The notes below the pieces were generated by a model, which saw only the letters and a list, made by a program, of their open reading frames with translations, did no database searches and was not told where the DNA came from. This document shows, one piece after another, positions 7,053 through 13,256 of a DNA stretch of 16,987 nucleotides. How positions within the stretch are numbered: position 1 is the stretch's first letter; the number at the start of each line of letters is the position of its first letter. The stretch is from an uncultured Solirubrobacteraceae bacterium (GTDB taxonomy: Bacteria > Actinomycetota > Thermoleophilia > Solirubrobacterales > Solirubrobacteraceae): positions 1-16,987 of the forward strand of contig CADCVT010000356.1 of assembly GCA_902806215.1 (NCBI GenBank), in the 5' to 3' direction. Made by a program: the position numbers and the translations under genes.

Positions 7053-7319
7053 CTATGTTCGGGCGTCGTCGTCGCGCTGGAAGCGCGCGCTCGCGGGCGA
7101 CTCGCGCCCGTCCTCGAGCGTGCTCGGCGCCTTGAAGCGGATCACCTTGTGCGTGCCGTCGCAGAACGGCCGCATCCGCGACTTGCCGCAGCGACACAGC
7201 GCGACCGTCTTGCGACCGACCTCGATCGCGTTGCCGTCCTGGTCCTGCAGCGTGAACGGGCCCCGCACGAGCAGCGGGCCGTCACGGTACGGGGTGATGA
7301 CGACCTCGTCCTCGGGCAC
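7053..7319 (-). CDS. CDGSH iron-sulfur domain protein
   Basis: 88-residue protein with a single CDGSH (mitoNEET-type) domain. The 2Fe-2S ligands are C42, C44, C53 and H57 in CRCGKSRMRPFCDGTH, followed by the typical hydrophobic KVIRF. The fourth motif position is Thr (CDGTH), an allowed variant. CDGSH clusters are labile and redox-active and serve in electron or cluster transfer. The N-terminal 40 residues resemble the usual beta-rich lead (GPLLVRGPFTLQDQDG) of short bacterial members. The start is GTG at 7319, 9 nt after the deaminase stop. It lies within 1.3 kb of a predicted diiron enzyme. I recall bacterial gene clusters that pair such proteins, so it could feed electrons to that enzyme; that is inference. 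Confidence 0.93.
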   Translation of the reverse strand: MPEDEVVITPYRDGPLLVRGPFTLQDQDGNAIEVGRKTVALCRCGKSRMRPFCDGTHKVIRFKAPSTLEDGRESPASARFQRDDDART

Positions 7320-7328
7320 GCCGCGGGC

Positions 7329-8144
7329 CTACCCGATCTTCAGCAACTCCGTGCCCGCGGCGCGCAGGACGTCCTCACCGTCGAGGACCGCGTAGCCCTC
7401 GCGGAAGTACAGACGCGCGATGCCCGCGCCGGCGATGAGCTTCGCGCACGGCGGGCAGGGGAAGTCGGTCACGTACATGACCGCGCCCTCGGTCGCGATG
7501 CCGTCGCGCGCGGCCGCCGCGATGAGCGCGGCCTCGGCGTGCGTCGCGGTCGACAGCTCGAGGTGCACGCCCTTGATGAAGTTGCTGCGCGGGTCGCCGA
7601 CGGCGTACGGGCTGAGCTCATGCGGCTCGTGCACGTTGGCGACGCTCCGCACGTCGCCGTTGGACAAGCGGATCGCGGCGCCGACCTGCCGCCACCAGTC
7701 GATGCTGCCCGACGCGGCGAACTCCGCCGCGACCGCGAGCGGGTCCTGCGCCTCGCGCGCTCGCGGCTCGAGCAGCTGCACCGTCTTCGTCTTGTCCCAG
7801 CGCAGGAACGCGGTGTCGTAGAGCACCTCCGCGCGCGGGAAGAACCGCTCGACGATGCGGTACGAGATGTCCTCGGCGGGGAGCACGAGGCGCGGGTCGG
7901 TCGACGCCAGCTCAAGCGCGCGCTGCTCGTCCAGAACCGCGGTCACCGACGAGATGTCCCACGCGCCGATCGCTGCCGCCGCGGCCGCGGCGTCGAGAGC
8001 GCGGACGTCCTTCGCCAGCGGCCGGTAGTCGCCGTGCAGCGACGCGTCGATGACGTAGAGCGGCTTGCCGCGCCCGTGCCGCTCGAGGAACCGCCGGTAG
8101 CCCTCGTGGAGGACCGGGACGTACGCGACGACGGCGTCGCTCAT
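7329..8144 (-). CDS. Zinc-dependent (deoxy)cytidylate-type deaminase with an extra N-terminal domain
   Basis: 271 residues. The C-terminal part (from about 150) is a cytidine/dCMP deaminase-fold domain: RQVGAAIRLSNGD (152-164), the zinc and proton-shuttle motif HAE (H202, E204) and PCPPC (C230, C233). Residues 1-145 form a separate region I do not recognise, beginning VAYVPVLHEGYRRFLERH with a predicted strand LYVID (29-33) and later TAFLRWDKTKTVQL (111-124). Ordinary dCMP deaminases are about 150-190 residues and lack it. The start ATG 8144 overlaps the stop of the nucleotidyltransferase gene (ATGA); the frame stays open further upstream only inside that gene. Placed after thyA and folA it could make dUMP from dCMP, but the fusion makes other nucleotide substrates possible. 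Confidence 0.82.
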   Translation of the reverse strand: MSDAVVAYVPVLHEGYRRFLERHGRGKPLYVIDASLHGDYRPLAKDVRALDAAAAAAAIGAWDISSVTAVLDEQRALELASTDPRLVLPAEDISYRIVERFFPRAEVLYDTAFLRWDKTKTVQLLEPRAREAQDPLAVAAEFAASGSIDWWRQVGAAIRLSNGDVRSVANVHEPHELSPYAVGDPRSNFIKGVHLELSTATHAEAALIAAAARDGIATEGAVMYVTDFPCPPCAKLIAGAGIARLYFREGYAVLDGEDVLRAAGTELLKIG

Positions 8145-8737
8145 TCCCGGCGGATGATGTCGTCGATCAGCCCGGGCAGCACCTCCGCGAGCTTCGGCCC
8201 GAGCCGGTCGCCGAGGTGCATGTAGAGCTGGCGGATCCGCTCGCTCGTCGTGATCGTCGCCTGCCGCTCGACGACCTGGATCTCGCCGACGATCTTCTCG
8301 AGCGCGGTGAGCTCCTCGTCGGTGTACGAGTGGTCCTCGGTGAGCACGAGGAAGTCGGGGCTGACCGCCTTGATGAGCCCCCACTTGGGGTCGGCGTCTT
8401 CCTTGAGGTACACGACGTCGACCGGCCGCTGGTGGGCGAGCATCTCGAGGCGCTCGCGCTCGGGGACCATCGGCCGGTCATCGCCTTTGCGGCGCTTGAT
8501 CTTCGCGTCGCTGTCGACGCCGACGAACAGCACGTCGCCGAACGCCTTGGCCTTGGCCAGGTACTTGACGTGGCCGAGGTGGATGAGGTCGAACGACCCG
8601 GACGTGAGCGCGACGCGCAGCCCGATGCCCTTCAGATGCTGCGAGAGCGCGGCGAGCTCGTCGAGTGATCCGATGAGCCGCTCCTCGAACCGTGCCTCGG
8701 GGGCGAAGATGCCGCTGGTGATCGCCATCGGCGTCAC
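8141..8737 (-). CDS. Cytidylyl/adenylyltransferase, RfaE2/GCT-like
   Basis: 198-residue nucleotidyltransferase of the HxGH superfamily. After about 38 residues of lead comes the Rossmann-like core: VALTSGSFDLIHLGHVKYL (42-60) with H53 and H56 of HxGH, VLFVGVDSDAKIKRRKG (69-85), RPMVPERERLEML (88-100), and a C-terminal ATITTSERIR (160-169) that corresponds to the ISTT/S nucleotide-binding motif. It most resembles heptose-1-phosphate adenylyltransferase (RfaE2/HldE C-terminal) and glycerol-3-phosphate cytidylyltransferase, and would transfer NMP to a phosphorylated substrate that I cannot name. No heptose pathway gene is nearby. Start GTG 8737 overlaps the HIT gene stop (GTGA); ATG 8728 is an alternative. 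It overlaps the deaminase gene by 4 nt (ATGA), which argues for a joint function. Confidence 0.86.
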   Translation of the reverse strand: MTPMAITSGIFAPEARFEERLIGSLDELAALSQHLKGIGLRVALTSGSFDLIHLGHVKYLAKAKAFGDVLFVGVDSDAKIKRRKGDDRPMVPERERLEMLAHQRPVDVVYLKEDADPKWGLIKAVSPDFLVLTEDHSYTDEELTALEKIVGEIQVVERQATITTSERIRQLYMHLGDRLGPKLAEVLPGLIDDIIRRE

Positions 8738-9177
8738 GCCTCGCTCTCGGCCCAGGCGCTCACGCGGAAGCGGACGGTCCTCTCGGGCGTCTCGTCGAGG
8801 GTCACGAAGTGGATGTGCAGGTGTGCCACGCTGCCGCCGTTGTAGCGCATGTCACCGCTGCGCTCGACCGTGGCGGTCGCCGTGGCGTCGCCCTTGAGCC
8901 GGCGCTTGATCGCCCACAGCTCGCCGCCGGCCTCGTCGGGGAGCTCGTCGAAGGTCCGCACGTGCGCGTGCGGGACGATGAGCCAGTGCTCGAGCGTCCC
9001 TCGGTAGGGCCACAGGTTCCGCGTCACGTAGAAGTGCTCGCCCCCGAACGCGACCTCGGTCCGCCCGTGCTCGGTGCAGAAGACGCAGACGCCGCGCCGC
9101 TCGAGGTCGTCCATGTACGCGCGCTGCTCGTCGCTGCGCGCGGCCTCCAGGTGGTAGAGCACGCTAGCGCCGCTCAT
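8734..9177 (-). CDS. HIT family protein (histidine-triad nucleotide hydrolase/transferase)
   Basis: 147 residues with the HIT signature HLHIHF (H119, H121, H123), in which the middle histidine is the usual nucleophile for nucleotidyl transfer. Upstream are a CVFC pair (C31, C34) like the zinc-binding Cys of HINT/GalT-like members, and NLWPYRGTLEHWLIVPHAHV (54-73), matching the conserved core. HIT enzymes hydrolyse nucleotide phosphoramidates or dinucleoside polyphosphates, or transfer AMP; the substrate is unknown here. ATG 9177 lies 14 nt inside the 3' end of folA, and its stop overlaps the nucleotidyltransferase start, so it is embedded in the operon. An AMP-lysine or nucleotide housekeeping role beside a nucleotidyltransferase and a deaminase is plausible. 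Confidence 0.92.
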   Translation of the reverse strand: MSGASVLYHLEAARSDEQRAYMDDLERRGVCVFCTEHGRTEVAFGGEHFYVTRNLWPYRGTLEHWLIVPHAHVRTFDELPDEAGGELWAIKRRLKGDATATATVERSGDMRYNGGSVAHLHIHFVTLDETPERTVRFRVSAWAESEA

Positions 9178-9649
9178 ACGTCCGGAACGAGAACGGCAGG
9201 CCGTTCTCCTCGTGCGGGCCGTCCTCGTCGGCCAGCGACCACTCGGCCGGCACGAGGTCGGGGAAGAACGTGTCCCCCTCGACGTCGGCGTCGACGCGGG
9301 TGACGTAGGCCCGGCGGGCGAGCGGAAGCGCCTCGTCGTAGACCTCGCCGCCGCCGATGACGAAGCCGCGACCGGCGACCGCGGCGACCGCCGCCGACAG
9401 CGACGGGAAGACCTCCGCGCCGGGCGCATCGTACTCCGGCCGCCGGGTCAACACGACGTTGCGCCGGCCCGGCAGCGGCCGGAAGCGCTCGGGCAGCGAC
9501 TCCCACGTGCGCCGCCCCATGATCACCGCGTGGCCCTCGGTGAGCGCCTTGAAGCGCTTGAGGTCCGAGGGCAGGTGCCACGGCAGGTCGCCGTCGCGCC
9601 CGATGACGCCGTCGCGGCTGCACGCGACGATGATCGAGAGCGCCGTCAC
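9164..9649 (-). CDS. folA: Dihydrofolate reductase
   Basis: 161-residue DHFR, the normal length. It reduces dihydrofolate to tetrahydrofolate with NADPH. Visible motifs are LSIIVACSRDGVIGRDGDLPW (N-terminal strand and Met20-type loop), LPSDLKRFK with the catalytic Asp equivalent to E. coli D27, the NADPH-binding VIMGRRTWES and GRRNVVLTR, the conserved GFVIGGGEVYDEAL, and YVTRVDADVEGDTFFP. The GTG start at 9649 overlaps the thyA stop (GTGA). It works directly with ThyA, which produces dihydrofolate as it methylates dUMP. Its 3' end overlaps the HIT gene start by 14 nt. Very secure. Confidence 0.97.
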   Translation of the reverse strand: MTALSIIVACSRDGVIGRDGDLPWHLPSDLKRFKALTEGHAVIMGRRTWESLPERFRPLPGRRNVVLTRRPEYDAPGAEVFPSLSAAVAAVAGRGFVIGGGEVYDEALPLARRAYVTRVDADVEGDTFFPDLVPAEWSLADEDGPHEENGLPFSFRTYERR

Positions 9650-10557
9650 GTCAGCACCGGGATGTTCCGGATGGCGGGGTGTGGCTCGTAGTCGAGGACC
9701 TCGAAGTGCTCGCCGCGGAAGTCGTGCACGTCGGTGACGCGCCGGCCGGCCTCGGTGAGCTTGAGCGTGGGGAGCCGGCGCGGCTCGCGGGTCAGGATCT
9801 CGTCGACCTGCTCGAGCTGGTTGACGTAGATGTGCGCGTACTGGATCCAGTGCACGTACTCGACGAGCTCGTAGCCCGTCAGGTGCTCGATCATCAGGCC
9901 GAGCGCGTTGTACTGGACCATGTTCGACGGCACCCCGATCGGCGTGTCGCCGGAGCGCTGGTTGTGCACGACGTGGAGCTTGCCGTTGAACACCATCGCG
10001 TGGATCCAGCCGTGGCAGGGCGCGATCGTGTTGCGCGACTTCACGCCCGCCTCGCGGTGGTTGGCCTGCGGGATCCACGGGCTCATCACGGCGGTCCGGT
10101 CATCGGGCAGGTCCTGGAGCTTCTTGATCAGGTGGGGGAGCTGGTCGAACCCGCGGTCGTCGGGGTCGTCGAGGTTCGTCGTGAAGTTCGCGAACGCGTG
10201 CCCGTACGAGCCGGGCCCGAGGTCGCCGGGCTCCAGGCCGCGGCTCAGGCACTTCGACTCGCTGGCCCACGCGTCCCACCAGTCGCAGCCGAACGCGCGG
10301 AACTCGTCGAGCGTCCGCGCGCCGTTGATGAACGCGCAGAGCTCGCCGATCGCCTTCGGGGCGAAGCCCTTGATCGACCGCTCGGTGATGACCGCGGCGC
10401 CGTGGGCCATCGGGAAACGCATGGAGTGGCCGGCGATCGCGAGGGCGTCGACGCCCTGCTTCGTCGTGACCCGGACACCCGTGTCGCGGATGGTCCGCAG
10501 CATGTCCTGGTACTCCGTGCTGACCCTCCGCTCGTCGAATGGGAGGTAGTTCGGCAT
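9646..10557 (-). CDS. thyA: Thymidylate synthase, divergent ThyA type
   Basis: 303-residue folate-dependent thymidylate synthase (dUMP to dTMP). Core residues are kept: catalytic C181 in APCHGW, R201 and D204 in QRSGD, N212 in GVPSNM (the dUMP-selective Asn), H242 and Y244 in AHIYVNQ, E72 in GELCAFING, and the WWDAW folate-site tryptophans (93-97). GDLGPGSYG (111-119) is canonical. Differences from the E. coli type are that the phosphate-binding R21 appears to be K33, only one Arg (R154) stands at the R126/R127 pair, and about seven extra residues lie between SPW and the catalytic PCH. The ATG at 10557 has no Shine-Dalgarno. It is the first gene of the minus-strand run and is followed by folA with a GTGA overlap. 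The function call is secure; the subtype is unusual. Confidence 0.94.
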   Translation of the reverse strand: MPNYLPFDERRVSTEYQDMLRTIRDTGVRVTTKQGVDALAIAGHSMRFPMAHGAAVITERSIKGFAPKAIGELCAFINGARTLDEFRAFGCDWWDAWASESKCLSRGLEPGDLGPGSYGHAFANFTTNLDDPDDRGFDQLPHLIKKLQDLPDDRTAVMSPWIPQANHREAGVKSRNTIAPCHGWIHAMVFNGKLHVVHNQRSGDTPIGVPSNMVQYNALGLMIEHLTGYELVEYVHWIQYAHIYVNQLEQVDEILTREPRRLPTLKLTEAGRRVTDVHDFRGEHFEVLDYEPHPAIRNIPVLT

Positions 10558-10567
10558 GGACCCGACG

Positions 10568-10573
10568 AGTCTA
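10568..10573 (-). promoter_or_regulatory. Candidate -10 box TAGACT for the thyA operon (near-leaderless)
   Basis: On the minus strand TAGACT fits TANNNT exactly and ends 10 nt before the thyA ATG. Transcription starting 6-7 nt downstream would leave a leader of only a few bases. Consistent with this, the 10 nt CGTCGGGTCC contain no Shine-Dalgarno. No convincing TTGACN -35 lies 16-19 nt upstream. It is the only intergenic position where an operon promoter could sit, since the next gene upstream ends at 10624. Confidence 0.45.
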
Positions 10574-10623
10574 GGCGGCGGCCCGGCGGCGCCAGGACCT
10601 GAAAACGCCGGTCGTTGCGGCCT

Positions 10624-12192
10624 CTACGACAGCGCGCGGATGTCGCGCTCGGCCTCGACGGCCGGTGCTTCGGTACCCGCGAGCATGGCCAGGCGGGTCG
10701 GCTCGTCGCGGCCGCGCAGGACGACCTCGCCGTCGAGCTCCCAGTGCTCGGCCTCGGGGGCGCCCGCGCGGTCGACCGTGTCGGCCGCGGCCAGCAGGCG
10801 GCAGGCGTGCTGCTTGGCGAGCTCGGTCAGGCGCGAGGCCTCGTTGACGGGGTCGCCGATGACGGTGTACTCGAAGCGGTCCTGCGCCCCGACGTAGCCG
10901 GCGACGGCCGCCCCGCCGGCGACGCCGATCGCCGCGTCGAGGTCGGCGACGTGCGCGTCGAGCTCGCGCCGCAGCGCCCGTGCCGCGGCGAGCGCGCGGG
11001 CGGCGTGGTCGTCCTGGGGCAGCGGTGCGCCGAAGACGCACAGCGCGGCGTCGCCCTCGAACTTGTTGACCATCCCGCCGTGCTCGTGGATCACGCGCAC
11101 GACGATCGCGAAGAAGTCGTTGAGCAGCTCGACGACGCGTCCGGGACGCTCGCGCTGGGCGAGCCGGGTCGACCCGATGACGTCGACGAAGAGCACGCTG
11201 ACCTCACGCTCCTCGCCGCCGAGCTCGAAGGTGCCGCGCTCGAGCGCCTCGCGCGCGACGTCGACGCCGACCTGCCGGCCGTAGAGGTCGCGCAGCACCT
11301 CGCGCTCGCGCAGCCCGTCGACCATCGCGTTGAAGCCCGCCTGCAGGCGGCCGATCTCCGACGCGTCGTCCACCGCCACGCGTACGTCGATGTCGCCGTC
11401 GGCGAGCTCGTCCATCGCGCGCCGCAGCGCGCGCACCGGCCGGGTGACGGCGACCGTGGCGAGCTTCGTGCCGACGAACCCCGTGATGAGCGCGATCGAC
11501 GCGACGAACACGACGGGCGCGAGGAGGTCCTCCGAGCCCTCGATCTCGTGCCGTCCCGTCGGGACGAGTGCCAGCATGAGGATCGGCACGCCCGAGCACA
11601 GCAGCCACGTCAGCAGCAGCCGCGGCCCGATGCCGAGCGATCCGGCGTCGCCGGGCGCGCCGGACTCGACGAGCGCGAGCGCCACGACCGGCCGCGTGAG
11701 CTTCTCGGCGATGAGGAAGTCGGCGGCCGAGGTGACCAGCGCGCCGAGGAAGATCGTCGTGGCGACCTCGACCGCGAGGTGCCCGTCGATGAAGGCCGCG
11801 GGGACGGTGAAGAACGGGATGGCGACGAGCCAGCACATGAACGTGATCTGCGCGCCCCTGGCCGGGAGGCGGACGACGAGCCGGCGATCCTCGTCCGTCG
11901 CCGGGCGCCCGGACCGCAGCCAGTCCATCATCGGCATGTGCATGGAGGTGCCGCGACGGATCGCCCACACCGAGGCGCCCGCGACGTAGAGCGCCGACAC
12001 GGCGAAGACCACGATGCGCTCGACGCTGCCGTCGAACTCGTCGTAGGGGAACACGACGAGCAGGTACACGGCGATGAGCGCGGCGGCCGTCGAGCTGACG
12101 AGCGTGCCGGCCACGAGCAGGCGCTTGCGCACGCAGCGCGCGAGCGCCTCCCGGTCGGGGCCCTCCATGCGCATGCATCGCCGCCCGCTCAT
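10624..12192 (-). CDS. Membrane-bound class III adenylyl cyclase with HAMP domain
   Basis: 522 residues. Hydrophobic segments at about 26-48, 60-77, 114-134, 142-160, 191-210 and 225-245 suggest six TM helices. A HAMP domain follows (about 240-298; TRPVRALRRAMDELADGDIDV and later EIGRLQAGFNAMVDGL), then the cyclase catalytic domain (about 328-505). Metal-binding aspartates are D337 (LFVDVIGS) and D381 (FEGD). The adenine-specifying pair is K377 and T443, and the transition-state residues are N450 and R454 (VNEASR). All catalytic positions are present, so cAMP synthesis is expected. The 6TM-HAMP-cyclase layout matches the mycobacterial Rv1319c group. ATG 12192 is used; Met7 and Met9 are alternatives. 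The gene lies 75 bp downstream of an unknown membrane-anchored protein gene on the same strand. Confidence 0.93.
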   Translation of the reverse strand: MSGRRCMRMEGPDREALARCVRKRLLVAGTLVSSTAAALIAVYLLVVFPYDEFDGSVERIVVFAVSALYVAGASVWAIRRGTSMHMPMMDWLRSGRPATDEDRRLVVRLPARGAQITFMCWLVAIPFFTVPAAFIDGHLAVEVATTIFLGALVTSAADFLIAEKLTRPVVALALVESGAPGDAGSLGIGPRLLLTWLLCSGVPILMLALVPTGRHEIEGSEDLLAPVVFVASIALITGFVGTKLATVAVTRPVRALRRAMDELADGDIDVRVAVDDASEIGRLQAGFNAMVDGLREREVLRDLYGRQVGVDVAREALERGTFELGGEEREVSVLFVDVIGSTRLAQRERPGRVVELLNDFFAIVVRVIHEHGGMVNKFEGDAALCVFGAPLPQDDHAARALAAARALRRELDAHVADLDAAIGVAGGAAVAGYVGAQDRFEYTVIGDPVNEASRLTELAKQHACRLLAAADTVDRAGAPEAEHWELDGEVVLRGRDEPTRLAMLAGTEAPAVEAERDIRALS

Positions 12193-12267
12193 GCGTTGAT
12201 GATGGCAACGCTCAGGCGCTGGCGCGACAGCAGTCGCGTGAGGTGCGTCACACCAGCGCCGCGCGAA

Positions 12268-12942
12268 CTAGGACGTCTCGTCGGGCGCGGGCGCCCGCAG
12301 GTCCTCCTGGCCGGGAGTCGGGATCTTGTCGTCGCCCGAGCCGCCCTCGGCGGCCGCGACGAGGTCCGCGCCGATCGCGTCGCTGGGATCGCCGGCCACG
12401 GCGTCCGAGCCGCCGCCGGTGGTGCCGGCGTCGGTCGCGGCGGCGGCGATCGTGATGTCGGGATCCGCGGCGCCGTCGACGTCAGCGGCCGGCGGCAGGT
12501 CGGTCTCGGGGTCTACCGGCGGGGTGCCGGTCGCGGCCGTCTCGACGGGGCTCTCGTCGTCGGGCGTGGTCGCCGGCTCGGCCGGCTTCTCCGCGGCGGC
12601 GGCCGACCCGGGTGTCGTCGCGGCGGGGGTCTCCGGAGCCGGCGGCGGCGTGGGCGTCGCGGCGGCCGGCGCGGTCTGGATCGGCGCGGGAGCGGGCGTG
12701 GAAGGCGGAGCGGTCCAGGTCTCGGGGCCGGCGTCGTTGCCGCTGCCGCGCAGCTTCTTCAGCGCGAAGACCGCGACCACGGCGCCGCCGATCAGCATCG
12801 GGAGGCGGCGCGCGAACTTGTACGCGCCGAAGGCGTTGCGGGCGATGCGCTGGACGGCCAGCCCGCGCGCGGCGAGCTTGACGACGGAGAGTGCCTTCTG
12901 AGCGGCGTTCGGCTCGGGAGGCTTGCGGCGAAGAAGCTTCAT
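12268..12942 (-). CDS. Hypothetical membrane-anchored protein with disordered acidic Pro/Ala/Thr-rich tail
   Basis: 224 residues; no family recognised. A basic N-terminal region (MKLLRRKPPEPNAAQKAL, about residues 1-46, with several Arg/Lys and an amphipathic look) precedes one hydrophobic segment LPMLIGGAVVAVFALKKL (47-64). The remaining 160 residues are low-complexity Pro/Ala/Thr/Glu/Asp, certainly disordered and strongly acidic. No signal peptidase site or lipobox is seen, and by the positive-inside rule the N-terminus is probably cytoplasmic. It could be a cell-surface spacer or scaffold. The start ATG 12942 is supported by the positive N-terminus; TAGCCA lies 6 nt upstream and no Shine-Dalgarno is evident. 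It lies upstream of the adenylyl cyclase gene on the same strand, but a 75-bp gap leaves co-transcription unproven. Confidence 0.7.
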   Translation of the reverse strand: MKLLRRKPPEPNAAQKALSVVKLAARGLAVQRIARNAFGAYKFARRLPMLIGGAVVAVFALKKLRGSGNDAGPETWTAPPSTPAPAPIQTAPAAATPTPPPAPETPAATTPGSAAAAEKPAEPATTPDDESPVETAATGTPPVDPETDLPPAADVDGAADPDITIAAAATDAGTTGGGSDAVAGDPSDAIGADLVAAAEGGSGDDKIPTPGQEDLRAPAPDETS

Positions 12943-12971
12943 GCCCGATGGCTACCCCGCCACGAGAGCGC

Positions 12972-13017
12972 CGAACGTGACCGGTGCCGGGCCATGACCC
13001 GGCAGCGATCACGTTCG
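12972..13017 (-). terminator. Large interrupted stem-loop between the 74-aa gene and the 224-aa gene
   Basis: Two nested perfect stems: an outer 9-bp stem (CGAACGTGA at 12972-12980 with TCACGTTCG at 13009-13017) and an inner 7-bp stem (TGCCGGG at 12985-12991 with CCCGGCA at 12998-13004), separated by a 4x4 internal loop and closed by a 6-nt loop (12992-12997). It starts 15 nt past the 74-aa gene stop, where a terminator for the nuo transcript would be expected, but no U-tract follows on the minus strand. It could instead be a protein-binding inverted repeat or a structured leader for the next gene. Confidence 0.5.
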
Positions 13018-13031
13018 CGGAACTCGGGGGG

Positions 13032-13256
13032 TCAGCCGCCCGCGGCGCCGGGGTTGCCGGTCGCGCTGCTCGGCGACGAGTCCTGGCCGGCGTGGGTGTC
13101 GACCGACTTCTCCTCGGCTCCTCCGGTCCCCGAGTCGGGTCCGTCGCCGGAGCCCTCCTTCGGCGACGCGCCCGCGGGCTGCTCCTCCTGATAGCCCTGG
13201 CCGCCGCCCTGCTGCTTGCGGGGGTCGTCCGAAGTCTCCGACTCGCGTTCGCTCAT
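13032..13256 (-). CDS. Small disordered hydrophilic protein, unknown function
   Basis: 74 residues, almost entirely Gly, Glu, Ser, Asp, Gln, Pro and Ala with hardly any hydrophobic residue. It runs MSERESETSDDPRKQQGGGQ, then GYQEEQPAGASP, and ends SATGNPGAAGG. It has no Cys, Trp, Leu, Ile or Phe, so it cannot form a normal folded core. I have an unverified impression that short proteins with GY-EEQP-G and ATGNP-AAG segments recur in Solirubrobacterales-like genomes, which would make it a real conserved family. It starts 23 nt after the nuoN stop on the same strand, so it may be the last gene of the nuo transcript; TAGACC 6 nt before the ATG could alternatively give a leaderless start. The terminal Gly-Gly recalls Pup, but the Pup signature is absent. 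Confidence 0.65.
   Translation of the reverse strand: MSERESETSDDPRKQQGGGQGYQEEQPAGASPKEGSGDGPDSGTGGAEEKSVDTHAGQDSSPSSATGNPGAAGG

Noticed and set aside
8145..8384. Longer frame upstream of the deaminase start.
   Set aside because: It lies wholly inside the nucleotidyltransferase gene and reads as low-complexity sequence; ATG 8144 in the ATGA overlap fits better.
8141..8737. ADP-heptose pathway gene (rfaE2/hldE).
   Set aside because: The HxGH core is similar, but no heptose kinase, isomerase or LPS gene is nearby and the context is nucleotide metabolism, so no gene symbol was assigned.
12223..12238. Small hairpin (CGCGAC / GTCGCG, 4-nt loop) as a terminator after the 224-residue protein gene.
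   Set aside because: Only 6 bp, no U-tract, and such short GC inverted repeats are expected by chance at this base composition.
10615..13191. Very long plus-strand open frame (858 codons) opposite the cyclase region.
   Set aside because: Arg/Asp/Glu/Ala-rich antisense shadow caused by high GC; it runs across two real genes and shows no domain motif.
13032..13256. Pup (prokaryotic ubiquitin-like protein).
   Set aside because: Terminal Gly-Gly and disorder are suggestive, but there is no Gln/Glu after it, no Pup helix signature and no dop/pafA/mpa neighbour.
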